Source: Spongilla lacustris
Lineage: Eukaryota; Porifera; Demospongiae; Spongillida; Spongillidae
Length of the DNA stretch: 64,000 nt
Assembly (NCBI GenBank): GCA_949361645.1
Contig: OX442428.1
Coordinates: forward strand, 443,384 to 507,383
Reading direction: 5' to 3'
Part shown: piece after piece, positions 1 to 10,755 of the stretch
How the letters are laid out: every line of letters begins with the position of its first letter
How positions within the stretch are numbered: the stretch's first letter is position 1
The notes under the pieces: model-generated
The model's input: the letters and a program-made list of their open reading frames with translations, nothing else
Database searches by the model: none
Told to the model about the DNA's origin: nothing
Program-made: the position numbers and the translations under genes

Positions 1-529
1 AGATTCTTGAGCAATTGGACAACTACTGTCAGAAGAATGGGTTTGTGGGATGGTTCAGGACCTCGGCCAAAGAGGGATATGGCATTGATGAGGCGGTGCG
101 AAGACTTTTGTCTAAGGTTGTGCGTGTGTGTGTGTGTGTGTGCATGTGTGTGTGTGTGCGTGTGTGCATGTGTGTGTGTGTGTGTTTGTGTGTATGTGTG
201 TGTGTGTGCATGTGTGTGTGCATGTGTGTGCATGTGTGTATGTGTATGTGTGTGTGCGTGTCCCCTGTGTACCTATTTTTATTTCTACATGTGTATTGTG
301 ATGTGTGTTGTGTGCATATTATATACATGTCCATGAGTTACTTATGTATGTATGTGTGCTTCACATGTAGTATTTCTGTGTGAGTTACCACGGTTACCTG
401 CTGTTGCAGACAATGGAGAGTGACGCACTTGAAACTCTGCACACCAAGAACAGCACAGTTGACCTAGCCAACCCTGAGGGAGGAGGAGGAGGAAGCGGCC
501 ATTGCTGCTATGGCACCAAGCAACACTAA
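1..529 (+). CDS. Rab32/38-like small GTPase, 3' end only (gene A)
   Basis: Partial gene cut by the left window edge. Visible exons are <1-116 and 410-529, joined at phase 0, as in the last intron of the four paralogues downstream. The first encodes the end of the G domain, including the G5 motif (TSAK) after a GWF segment typical of Rab32/38. The second encodes the hypervariable tail. Rab32-family proteins are membrane GTPases of lysosome-related organelles; that role is inferred from the family. Oddity: the twin cysteine expected at the C terminus is followed by six more residues (CCYGTKQH then TAA at 527-529), so standard Rab geranylgeranylation of a terminal CC is doubtful. The intron (117-409) is mostly a TG microsatellite. 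Confidence 0.85.
117..262. repeat. TG-type microsatellite in the last intron of gene A
   Basis: Imperfect (TG)n with interspersed GCATG and GTATG units, starting immediately after the splice donor of gene A. Open frames across it encode only Cys/Val or His/Thr runs and are not genes. Confidence 0.95.
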
Positions 530-1020
530 CACATGCTGCTGACCATACTAGGATGTGTACTAATGTACACCTGCCTTCATCTCTCCCTCCTCCCTCTCCT
601 CCCCCTCCCTCTCCTTCTCCTCCATCTCCTCTCCATACTACTTATTTTATTTTTAAATCATCCATCTTCACTTGCTATTCAATGCTAGTGTGTGGTAGGT
701 GTGGCTTTCAAAGGAAAGGGGATGGGGGGGGATCTTGCATGGTCAACATGGTGTGGGTAATTCATTGCGAGTTACTCCAGATGCAAGGGTACAAATTGAT
801 ATAAAAATCATATATAACATTATATATGCCACTCTGAACTAATGTATCATACTTCTCTATGTACCAATATGTGGAGCCCGAGGGCTGATTTGAGGACCCA
901 ATAACTAGCAGATCATTATGAAACTCTTTAATTTTCTAATTATCCAACCGACTACAATCGCGATAATCAAATCGTGACGAATCACGCCTACGTCTAGTCA
1001 TAATCAGAGCGAAGCTCGCG
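530..1020. other. Intergenic A-B, no gene seen
   Basis: Holds a CT-rich stretch (about 578-635) and AT-rich sequence. It should include the 3' UTR of gene A and the promoter of gene B. No RNA gene or further exon was recognised. Confidence 0.6.
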
Positions 1021-1030
1021 GTCACATGAC
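1021..1030. promoter_or_regulatory. M-box/CLEAR-like E-box before gene B
   Basis: A 10-bp palindromic E-box (GTCACATGAC) ends one base before the proposed start codon of gene B. It matches the TCACATGA M-box bound by MITF/TFE factors, which control lysosome-related organelle genes in other animals. Related sites lie upstream of gene C (12293-12300) and gene E (23712-23717). The function is inferred from the motif only. Confidence 0.35.
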
Positions 1031-2295
1031 ATGGTACGTTTTCTTTTTCTTTCGCCTTGTTTTCTTTTGACGATAATACATTGTTTTTTTGTGGCTTCCA
1101 GTCGAAGGCAGCGCAGCAGGACGTTGCCCCTCACCCATCCTCCAAGAAGGAGCACCTGTTCAAAGTGATAGTGGTCGGTAACCCTGGCACTGGTAAAACG
1201 AGCATCATCAAGAGATATGTGCATGGATTTTATTCTTCTCAGTACAAGGCAACGGTATCCTACTCCCTCCCTCCTTCCCTCCTTCCCTCCCCCCTCCCCC
1301 AGTCCTCCTTTCCTTCCCTCCCTCCCTCCCCCGCCCCCCTTTCCTTCCCTCCTCCCTCCCCCCGTCCTCCTTTCCTTCCCTCCCTCCCCTCCTTGCTTGG
1401 GTAGGTCAATAGCGTGTTGACGTTACCTGCGTGCGCATAAAATCTGCAAAGCTACTTAACAGACAATTCCAGATTGGCGTAGATTTTGCCCTCAAGATAA
1501 TTCAGCTGGATGACAGCACCGTAATTCGTTTGCAAATATGGGACATAGCCGGTGAGTCTCTTCGCGTTTACAAGGCGCTGCTGCACGTATAACAAAATAA
1601 TCGTACATCAGGTCAAGAAAGAGCGGGTACAATGAGCCGGGTTAGTCACGTGCGAAGGAATCGGCTCTTCGCCTTCCTCACTTCCCCTCCCTCACTCCCC
1701 CACACACAGGTGTACTACAAGGAAGCGGTGGCGGCCTTCATCGTGTTTGATGTGACCAGAAAGAACACTTTTGATGCTGTGGACCTGTGGAAATCTGATG
1801 TGGACCAGAAGGTCTTCTTGCCTGATGAAAAACCTGTGCCAGTTATCTTGTTGGCTAACAAGGTCATAAAGAAACTCTCCCCACCAATATCTCCACCTCC
1901 CTTCTCACTACTCTCACCTCCCCTCTACCAAACTCTACACCTCTCCTCTCCACATACTCGCCACCTCCCCTCTCTCCACACCATCACTCACCTCCCCTCT
2001 CACCAAACTCTCCCTTCTCTCTCCTCTCTGACTCTCTCTCCTCCCCTCTCCCTTCTCTCTCCTCTCTCTCCCCTTTACATACCTTCTTTATCATTGCGTT
2101 TTCTTGAACAGTGGGACCTGATCAGTGAGAGTTTCTTGAATAACGATTCCCATATGCTGGATGACTACTGCAAAGAAAAGGGGTTTATTTCCTGGTTCAA
2201 GACCTCTGCCAAAGATAACATTGGCCTTGAGGAAGCTGCAAGGGCTATGGTCCAAAAGGTACCCTGTGCCCCCACCTCCCAAGTGCTGGTCCTGT

Positions 2296-2372
<77 letters not shown>

Positions 2373-3734
2373 TTCCACTGGGTTCAAAAATCACACTAAT
2401 GGGCTTGAATTGGTTCTTCATGACATCACATGATATGATTTTTAACACCACGTCCGTGAAATTCGAATGTTTTTTTGGCCTATTTTGTCGAACTCACTTT
2501 TTGGAAAATTAGTTGGAAGGGTTCCAATAGCCACAAATAGTGGTGTACCTAGTAGTTCAACTCCCTACACGATGTTTGGAGCTACTGTCAGCCTTGTAAC
2601 CACTTCCGCCGAGGACCTGCGTTTGTTTAGAGTTGAGAGGGTAAGACTCTTACTGGAAAGGGACACTTTTTTCTGACAAGGTTTCAGAATTTAAAAACAA
2701 CATAGACATGCTCAACTGGATCGGATAGGTAGCGCTTGAACAAATTCTGGCAATAGCCTATCGTGTTAGCGTAGAAACAAGCAATATAACTCTTTTGGAT
2801 CTCGTCTCCAGACCTAAACGCCTAATTTTGGACATACGTAATGTAATTTTACGTGTTGATTGACATCACACGAGTCTGAGTTACAATACGTCATTACGAT
2901 AAGTTACTATAAATATGCACCACGTGAGACAATACACCGCCCTCTTTCCTCCCGTTGTTCGTTCCCGTCCGGTTATTTGATCATCTCGTACCCAGATATA
3001 AATCAACTACACTGATCTATGTAAGCCCTCGAACGAGGTGAATAACTGTAAGTGAGTTTTGTACAAGAACTAAGCTAACTGCCAACACAGTATTCATAGT
3101 GGCCTCCTATTCGTACCAAATGACATATAAAATCGTATCTAAAGCGGCTCTTAATTGTCTAGAAAAAGTGTCCCCAGCAACGCTTCGTAACCGAAAAACA
3201 TCAAACCGCGTCACTTTGAACACATACAGGTCCGTGTCCATAAGGCAGACAACAACGCCAAATGTATTGGCGATAGTTGAACTGTATAAAAAATATGCTT
3301 TTCCAGACAATTGGGGCGTTCCAACTAATTTTTAGAAAGTTGAGTTCAACCAAAAAACATTCGAATTTCACGGAAGCGGTGTTAAGTGGGTGTGGCAGAT
3401 AGCTGTGAAGGTCAGAGAAATAACAGTGTAAGCATCTACCTGGTGATTGTCAAATACAAGAAATGTGTTACTTTGTCCTTGAATGGTGCTTTGTGCACAA
3501 TAATTAGTGCTATCCCAGGTGAGGTGGGTGCTATCCCAGGTGAGGTGGGTGCTATCCCAGGCCATGTAACATATCACTTTTGTTTTTATACATGTATATG
3601 CCTATTTAATGCCACCCTTTGTCCCCAAGATCCTGGAGTTCAAGGACAGCCTTACGGTGCTCGAGGAGCAGCAGAATACAGTTGATCTGGATGCACAGGG
3701 CTCCAGCAAGACCGGATGTGTGTGTGGTAGATGA
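1031..3734 (+). CDS. Rab32/38-like small GTPase (gene B)
   Basis: Seven coding exons: 1031-1033, 1102-1254, 1473-1551, 1612-1640, 1710-1862, 2112-2258, 3630-3734. Intron phases are 0,0,1,0,0,0, all GT-AG. All five G motifs are intact: P-loop GNPGTGKTS, switch I KAT before IGVDFALK (a Rab32-family signature), WDIAGQE, NKWD and TSAK. The first exon is just ATG because no in-frame ATG precedes the P-loop in exon 2 and ATG is followed at once by the donor GTACGT. Switch II reads GQERAGTMSR where vertebrate Rab32 has GQERFGNMTR. The tail ends CVCGR, a CXC with two extra residues rather than the CC of paralogues C-E. The last intron (1371 bp) carries a CA microsatellite and a TTAA-flanked MITE. Expected role: vesicle traffic to lysosome-related organelles, inferred from the family. 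Confidence 0.9.
2295..2371. repeat. CA microsatellite in intron 6 of gene B
   Basis: Nearly pure (CA)n with one CAAACA interruption near the 3' end, 37 bp after the splice donor. Confidence 0.97.
2442..3385. mobile_element. MITE-like element with about 75 bp inverted ends and TTAA flanks
   Basis: The left end (from 2446) and the reverse complement of the right end (to 3381) match over roughly 75 bp, including a shared TCCGTGAAATTCGAATG block. TTAA lies on both sides (2442-2445 and 3382-3385), as expected for a piggyBac-type target duplication. The interior of about 790 bp has no convincing coding frame (longest 78 codons, opening with GTG, no known motif), so it is probably non-autonomous. 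It sits in the last intron of gene B. Confidence 0.75.
3506..3562. repeat. Short 20-bp tandem repeat
   Basis: Almost three copies of a unit beginning GCTATCCCAGGTGAGG in intron 6 of gene B, between the MITE and the last exon. Confidence 0.85.
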
Positions 3735-4675
3735 GAAGGCAGAGTTTGGTTGAGTGACTGCTCTATATTTTGTGTGTGTGTGTGTTGTCATTTGTTATGT
3801 AAGTCATTAACTACACTCTGATTATATAATATTACATACCACACCTCCACTGACCACACCTCCTTGATCAGTGTTTTTGAATCACCTGGTACTTCAATGT
3901 CAAGTTGTCTGGTCCCCAGTCTATCTCATACCAGACATTTATATGCACATATCAATTGTTGCATGCAATGCATCTCTAATTAGATGCAGCATTATGTTAA
4001 TCAGATTGCTATTACATTTAAAAAACTTGAAAGGCAAAATCATGAGCCTCCCAACCAACCAGGTAGCTATTTGCTAAGATGTTGTGTGGTATGAGGGCTG
4101 CACTGGGGCCACTGGGCCGCTAAATACGCAATGTAATCACAATATTCAGTCAGACAGCCTCAGTTTGCACTTTGACCCACAAGAGTTGAACACAGCACTA
4201 AAATGGTGGCTTGGGGTTATTCCTTGTGTGGGTTTAGATGGGAATTTGATGGCTTCAGTGCCCTCTTTGTCCAGGTGATTCACTTGACCATCATTGTGTT
4301 AGCTGCAAGAGAGCTACCTTCAATGTCACTGTTACATCTCCACTCAATTCTAATACTATTACAGAAGCGGGCATGTACTCACGTGTTGTAGTAAGAGTGC
4401 TCAGCTGAGTTCAGGAAACACTCTGAAAATGAGTTAGAAATGTATTCCATTGGTGGTAGAAAGTTATGATGCATGGGGTCCAGGGGCTTTGAATGCTTTC
4501 TCACAAATAGCCACCCGTCCAGCCATTTGTGGAAATACCTCTAAATCTAAGACATTGGCTATGCTCGTTCCTACTCCCACCTTGTGCAGCGGGTGGGTGA
4601 ACTATGTTTGTATTGTGTGCGGTTGTGTGTGTATATGTCAATTATTTATACATGTCCCATAATAAAATTCAACAA
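3735..4675. other. Intergenic, no gene seen
   Basis: AT-rich sequence after the stop of gene B, presumably containing its 3' UTR. No RNA gene, exon or tandem array was recognised. Confidence 0.55.
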
Positions 4676-4882
4676 CAATTGAGTAAAAAGTAAGGAAACA
4701 AGGAATTACGGATATTATGCATTAATTAATTTATAAATATTACATACCTACATTTAGCATGCGCTAGCACAGAATTTCAGCCGGCCAGGTAGATTTGCTA
4801 AATAATGTAGGTCTGTAATATTTATAAATTAATGAATGCATAATATCCGTAATTCCTTGTTTCCTTACTTTTTACTCAATTG
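4676..4882. repeat. Foldback hairpin at the head of composite repeat copy 1
   Basis: Two inverted arms of about 95 bp (CAATTGAGTAAAAAG... and ...CTTTTTACTCAATTG) around a short centre. The same hairpin with longer arms is at 15375-15679. Here the outer left arm is missing. Confidence 0.85.
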
Positions 4883-5375
4883 CTGTCTGCAAATCCTACA
4901 TCACCAATTTTATTTTAATTAAATTTTTATATCTTGTTTCACTCCTTTTTTTCCCCGGCGCCCGGCAGGTTCGTACTTACACGTTGCATGCATGAGAGCA
5001 AACAAAGAAAGAAGGCAACCTTGGAATATAATATAGAGCATCACATCACAGCAGTATAAGACAGTTTGATATGCTCACTAGCTATCATCATTAAATCACA
5101 TAATAATCAAACAATTTCTTTCTTTTAAACAGCTAAGTATCTGAGCAACACCCAGTCTCTCAGCCAGGTTGTTTTGAAAGGCGAGGGGACCCCTATAAAA
5201 GAAGTAGTAGTGGAGGAGAGGAGGTATTAGTAGTGAAGGAACAACATATTGTGCTCAGACCACAAATGCCCTTTACCCTGGCCCCAACCAGAGCATCATG
5301 ATATTTAATGCCATTTACTAATGCCTAACACGTTTTTCATTAAACTGCTATGGATTACCAGCTACCAAATTGGTT

Positions 5376-6240
5376 TATCAGGAGAGGAGGGGAAGGGAGG
5401 AGGGGGAGGGAGGATGGGACAGGAGGAGGGGAAGGGAGGATGGGACGGGAGGAGGGGAAGGGAGGATGGGAGGGGAGGAGGGGAAGGGAGGATGGGAGGG
5501 GAGGAGGGGAAGGGAGGATGGGAGGGGAGGAGGGGAAGGGAGGATGGGAGGGGAGGAGGGGAAGGGAGGATGGGAGGGGAGGAGGGGAAGGAAGGATGGG
5601 ATGGGAGAAGAGAAAGGGAAAGAGGGAGAGGAAGGGAGAAGAGAAATGGGAGAGGGGACGAGGGAGAGGAAGGGAAGGGAGAAGGGAAGGGAGAAGGGAA
5701 GGGAGAAAAGAAGGGAGACGAGGTGAAGGAGGATGGGATGGGAGGATGGGAAGGGAGAAGAGAAGGGGGAGAGGAGAGGAAGGGAGGATGGGAAGGGAGA
5801 AGAGAAGGGGGCAGAGGGGAAGGAAGAAGAGAAGGGGGAGATGAGGGGAATGGAGAAGGGAAGGGGAGAGGAGGGGAAGGGAGAGAGGAGAGAGAGGAGG
5901 GGAAGGGAGAGAGGAGAGAGAGGAGGGGAAGGGAGAGAGGAGAGAGAGGAGGGGAAGGGAGAGAGGAGAGAGAGGAGGGGAAGGGAGAGAGGAGAGAGAG
6001 GAGGGGAAGGGAGAGAGGAGAGAGAGGAGGGGAAGGGAGAGAGGAGAGAGAGGAGGGGAAGGGAGAGAGGAGAGAGAGGAGGGGAAGGGAGAGAGGAGAG
6101 AGAGGAGGGGAAGGGAGAGAGGAGAGAGAGGAGGGGAAGGGAGAGAGGAGAGAGAGGAGGGAAGGGAGAGAGGAGAGAGAGGAGGGGAAGGGAGAGAGGA
6201 GAGAGAGGAGGGGAAGGGAGAGAGGATGAGACAGGAGGGA
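5376..6240. repeat. Polypurine minisatellite (GGGA/GGAG-rich)
   Basis: About 865 bp almost devoid of pyrimidines on the plus strand, made of GGGAGGAGGGGAAG-like and later GGGAGAGAGGAGAGAG-like units. Such tracts can form triplex or G-quadruplex DNA. Open frames of 160-380 codons on both strands are low-complexity artefacts. Confidence 0.95.
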
Positions 6241-6759
6241 AGAGGACGAGCAAAGGAGGGGATAGCAAGCACAATATCACACCTGTATAGATAACTTGGC
6301 AACCTATCAGTGGGACATGGCACACACAAACATACACATACACCCACCCTTCCAGAGTGGTCCACTCATCCTGGTAGGATGGAGTTCTCTTTACTCTTCT
6401 CCATTTCCACCTAATAACATTAGCCAAGAACAGCTCACAACTGGCAGACACACATATTTGAATGAAAACAATATACCTTCCCCTGAGCAGCAGTGCTTGT
6501 GGCCATGTCAAGAATTGTAGCAATTACTATGGGGTTAGTTCCAAGGATGCTCTAGATCTGTCATGGGAGAGACATGAGTTATCCAGTGCAGCCTGAATGA
6601 ACATGCAGCACCTGATTTACTCTGGTCAGTCTGGTGGGGACCACCAGTGGACACGAATTTTCCCGTTAATAAAGTAACCATGTATTTAACAGAACTCACT
6701 TATAAATAGTCCTACCAGCGCTAGCAGGCCATCGGCCAGCTTGCATAGCGTACTGAGCT

Positions 6760-6788
6760 GGGGGGGGGGGGGGGGGGGGGGGGGGGGG
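6760..6788. repeat. Poly-G run
   Basis: 29 consecutive G. Similar G or C runs occur at 7646-7672, 19809-19838, 21260-21294, 42193-42211, 51422-51448 and 63212-63247. Confidence 0.95.
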
Positions 6789-7072
6789 TGCAAATAACAT
6801 TGTAACTCGCAGAGGACTGCAAGAACACACGCATAGGATATACCGTTCCCTTGCGCGTGAATAAACTTGGACATATTGCACCCAAACCTTAACGGTATAC
6901 TCCTACCTCGTAGGATTTCTTTTCCTTTGGATTTGCCTGATATTGAGCTTGTTTGGAGGCTAAAATCAGTTCTCGATTTTGATCGTAGTAGGCCTTCGCG
7001 CTATCACCTTCAAAATTGGCTTTGTAGCGCTTCCTGTCGCAAGCCTTCTTTGTTTCATGTGCTTCTTGAATA

Positions 7073-10000
7073 GGGTAGCGTAAGGTAAGTTCGGCAGGGG
7101 GGAGTGTTCGGCAGTCTACGATTCAAATGAGGTGCAAGCGCTTACCTGAACCTTGAAAATTCCAATATAAGCTGGAAAATGTTCTCCAATGAGTGTACAT
7201 ACAGAGAGTACATTTTACGTTGTACACAAAAAATATTATTCGTGAATTATAATTTATTTTGTTTACCTATGTCTAATTTTTAGTCAAAATGGCGCGTCAA
7301 ACTGTGCGCAAGTGTTAAGAGGTACGAAAGGGGCAACCAGCTGTTAACGAGGTAAGCTGTTTCAAATAATATTTATATCCTGTTTTATAATTGACCAGTT
7401 AACGTTCTATAGAGTAATGTATTTTACAATACAAAACAGTGAAGAATTGATTTAATTCGAAGGCTGTCGAACACTCCAAGTGTAATTCAAATCATTCAGG
7501 AGTGTTCGGCATGGGTGCCGAATACTCCAAATAAAACAAAGTTTACAATTCAACCTAAAAGTATTGTTTTGAAGCTTGTGAGGATGCAAGGAAGCTATTA
7601 TGTACGCGGCAGGTCCATCTATGTGCGGGAAGCAGTGTTCGGATGGGGGGGGGGGGGGGGGGGGGGGGGGGGTTGCTGATATAGGCCTAAGCGTATACGT
7701 GCATGCATATTGCAATTGAAGTATATACGTGATATATGCATTTTCTTTCAGTACCAGTGCACGCTGCTGATGCTCCTACATACCAGGCTTCAGTAGCATG
7801 ACCCATCACTCTCCTAACTGAAATGTTTTTTTTTTTGTTTGATGTGTGATGGATTTTGATTACATGTGTACATGTATGTCATGTATGTCATCAGTTTTAT
7901 ACATTTATTATTGCAGATTGTAATACACTTTCAACAATAACTACATTGCAGTTCTGTATCGGCATAATAATAGCACAATACATGCAATCATATTTTATAT
8001 AGAAAATTTAGAACGTAAAGATGATTTCTTTCACTCTTGAAAATTCCAGATTGCGATGGCAAGGCAGTATTTGAAGTACTCTCCACAGAGTATGGAATCT
8101 GCACTGAAAGAAGTGCGTGAAGGTCGCATGTCCAGAAATGCAGCTTCAAAAGCATTTAGTGTGCCTCGGTCCACACTGTGTGACAAATTAGATGGCAAGA
8201 CACCTGAGGATCGAAGAATGGGCCCACCATCAGTGCTTACTAAAGCTGAGGAGACCATGTTGGCCTCATTTTGTATAAAGTACCTGAAATGTGGATTTCC
8301 CATCAACAGGAATGATCTGTGTGACATCGTACAAAAAGTGGTTCAGGAAGATGGACGCAAAAACCCCTTTACCAATGGAAGGCCAGGCCACGTCTGGTTT
8401 CAAGGGTTTATGCGCAGAAACCCTGCAATTACCGAGCGTTCAGCAGAAACCTTGACTGGGGGTAGGGCTAGTGTTACAGAATGTGCAATTAAAAAGTGGT
8501 TTAGTGACATCCACACTTATGTTGTAGCTGAAGAACATGCCGGAGATGTATTTGAGGATCCTGAGCGTATTTTTAACTTTGATGAGTCTAATTTCCTTCT
8601 GGCCAGGAAGAAGGGGAATGTCTTGGGACCAGTGAATTACAAATGTTTCCTCCAGTCCTCCAGAGAGAATGATAAGGAAGGTCTAACTGTTCTCATGGGA
8701 TACTCTGCTACTGGAAAAATTGCCCCTCCCATGATCGTGTATGCATACAAACAGCACATCCCTAGAGATGTAGCAGAGACTGTTGAAAGTGTTGATCCAA
8801 CGTGGGCTGTAGGAAGGTCAGACACTGGTTGGATGACAAGTCTGACCTTTTATGATTATATGTCACAAGTGTTCGAGCCATGGTTAACTGCAAATCACAT
8901 ACCAAGGCCCGTTCTGGTTTATGCTGATGGACATAAGTCACACCTTTCTTTGGAGATTGCAGAATTTTGTACAGAGAGACAGATTCTGCTGATAGCTCTC
9001 TATCCAAACTCAACCCACCTCCTGCAGCCTTTGGATGTCTCTGTATTTAAGTCCTTGAAGAGCCTTTGGTCCACTGCAAAGAACAAATGGAAAGCAGCCA
9101 ATCCTCTTGAAAACATCACCAAGAAGACCTTCCCTAAGGTTTTTAAGGAAGCTGTAGACCAGGTAAGTATTGGAACCGTTGTGAATGGCTTTCAAAGGAC
9201 TGGCCTTTACCCACTTGACCAAGAGAAGGTAGACTACCGCAAATGCGTAAAGGACCAGCAGGTACACGAGATTGCAGATGCAGAGCAGTTGTATCAGACA
9301 GATGGTTATGCTGTGCAGCATTTAAGGACTGGTCTTCGTTTCTTGGAAGAACGCATTGGGTATGAGAAGCTGCAGATGTTTGAATCAGCATATGGTGGAG
9401 AGTGGTTAGGAGATGTTGAAGACCACTCATTATTTATGTTATGGTCAAATGTTAAAGATGATATTGGATCTTTCCATCTCACCCATCCTGGTCCATTATC
9501 AGCAGTTGAAAGCCTTCCTGACAAAAATCTGTCAGATGAAAACCATCAAAGTGAAGAATGCCCAAGTGCAGACAATTTCAATGAAGTTTCATGCCCTGAT
9601 GTAGCTGGACCCAGCCTAACAGTTGCAGCACCACATAACACACCTAGTGACCTGGCTGATACTGTTCCATTGAACCCTCATGCTGCAAAAACATCACCAG
9701 CTGATCCTGATGCAATAACACCAATTGCTTTATCTGAACCAAGCACACCTGGGATTTCAGCCCCTAAATCTATACCAAGCAAGCGGCCTGCAGCAGTCTC
9801 ACCTGTTTTAACAAAACATCTGGTTGAGAGGTTGAGAACATTTTCCATGCCTGCCAAGCCAACAGGGAAAAAAAGGAAGAGATCATTGTCCTCAACCGTG
9901 TATGCTCTCACCAGCAAGAGATGGAGAGAACTTCGTGAAGCTGAAGAGCAAGAAAAGTCTCAGAAAGGGAAAAAGAAAGGAAAAAAGAAGAAAGGAAAAA

Positions 10001-10755
10001 CGAAGAAAGGAAAAGGAAAGGTAGAAGGTGGGAAGAAAGGAGAGGGAAAGGGGAAGGAAAAGCAGATAAGTGAAGGTGATGACTGGGAATGCAGAGGATG
10101 TAACACAAGCTTCTCGCAAGATGAGGAGAATGGAAATGAATGCAAATGGATACAGTGTGACAAGTGCAAAGAGGCATCACACATTGATTGCATACCAGAC
10201 CTTCATAGGATGCTTTTCACATTTGACACAAATAAGGAAGATGAATATTTGTGCCCTGCCTGCTGGTATATGGAAAGTGAAGTAGACGATTGACAGTCCA
10301 TGCATGCATCATTAACAGCAAGGTGATTTCCCACCGCCTGCATTTCTGGTCGAATCTAGATTTTTCATTCTTGATTATTGCTGATTATACAGTCCATACC
10401 TATCATAAGAACGTGATATTCACAGTGAAAAAGAAATCATATGACTTAGTATTATATGTACTTGTTGCGTATAGAGGTATTTGATTATTAATTGCACTGC
10501 CGAACACTACTAATTCGACTGCCGAAAATACCTCGTGCGATGCCGAACACTGGTAAATGCGACGTCTATTGAGATCTGCCTGTATTATATATTCAACGAA
10601 GGTTAGATATATAAACTACGTATGTTTCAGTATTCTGCAGTCCCTGAAGATCTCAAAACACTACTGTTCTTATTTTTATAATTGTCTATATCTGGCATGG
10701 CCATTTTTGACTTGTGCTTGTACCGCGCAACTGCCGAACACTACTCAATCTACCC
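7073..10755 (+). mobile_element. Complete Tigger/pogo-type DNA transposon with TA target duplication
   Basis: About 3.68 kb inserted in composite repeat copy 1. TA flanks both ends (7071-7072 and 10756-10757). The termini are inverted: GGGTAG at the left, CTACCC at the right. A 12-bp subterminal inverted motif AGTGTTCGGCAG (7102-7113) faces CTGCCGAACACT (10731-10742). Further copies of a TTCGGCA/TGCCGAA core are scattered near both ends (about 7086, 7467, 7501, 7635, 10497, 10520, 10542), as expected for transposase-binding sites. One intact transposase gene lies inside. Poly-G at 7646-7672 is in its 5' region. Confidence 0.85.
8056..10293 (+). CDS. Tigger/pogo transposase with C-terminal PHD finger
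   Basis: Uninterrupted 745-codon frame starting at ATG 8056. Residues 1-50 look like a Psq-type helix-turn-helix (SMESALKEVREG, SRNAASKAFSVPRSTL), followed by a CENP-B-like second DNA-binding segment (about 60-135). The DDE_1 core has catalytic Asp at about 176 (FNFDES), 291 (YADGHKSH) and 327 (LQPLDV), a D35D spacing typical of pogo/Tigger. Residues about 480-600 are Ser/Pro-rich; 600-670 are Lys-rich (likely nuclear localisation); 679-736 form a C4HC3 PHD finger (C679, C682, C701, C704, H709, C712, C733, C736). The enzyme cuts and pastes DNA at TA. With intact triad, intact frame and TA-flanked termini, it may be a recently active copy. Confidence 0.93.
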   Translation: MARQYLKYSPQSMESALKEVREGRMSRNAASKAFSVPRSTLCDKLDGKTPEDRRMGPPSVLTKAEETMLASFCIKYLKCGFPINRNDLCDIVQKVVQEDGRKNPFTNGRPGHVWFQGFMRRNPAITERSAETLTGGRASVTECAIKKWFSDIHTYVVAEEHAGDVFEDPERIFNFDESNFLLARKKGNVLGPVNYKCFLQSSRENDKEGLTVLMGYSATGKIAPPMIVYAYKQHIPRDVAETVESVDPTWAVGRSDTGWMTSLTFYDYMSQVFEPWLTANHIPRPVLVYADGHKSHLSLEIAEFCTERQILLIALYPNSTHLLQPLDVSVFKSLKSLWSTAKNKWKAANPLENITKKTFPKVFKEAVDQVSIGTVVNGFQRTGLYPLDQEKVDYRKCVKDQQVHEIADAEQLYQTDGYAVQHLRTGLRFLEERIGYEKLQMFESAYGGEWLGDVEDHSLFMLWSNVKDDIGSFHLTHPGPLSAVESLPDKNLSDENHQSEECPSADNFNEVSCPDVAGPSLTVAAPHNTPSDLADTVPLNPHAAKTSPADPDAITPIALSEPSTPGISAPKSIPSKRPAAVSPVLTKHLVERLRTFSMPAKPTGKKRKRSLSSTVYALTSKRWRELREAEEQEKSQKGKKKGKKKKGKTKKGKGKVEGGKKGEGKGKEKQISEGDDWECRGCNTSFSQDEENGNECKWIQCDKCKEASHIDCIPDLHRMLFTFDTNKEDEYLCPACWYMESEVDD

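Noticed and set aside
3099..3335. 78-codon frame inside the MITE
   Set aside because: Starts with GTG, has no recognised domain, and the element shows every sign of being non-autonomous.
5321..6523. Open frames of 160-380 codons on both strands
   Set aside because: They lie in a polypurine array; the translations are Gly/Arg/Glu or Pro/Ser/Leu repeats with no domain.
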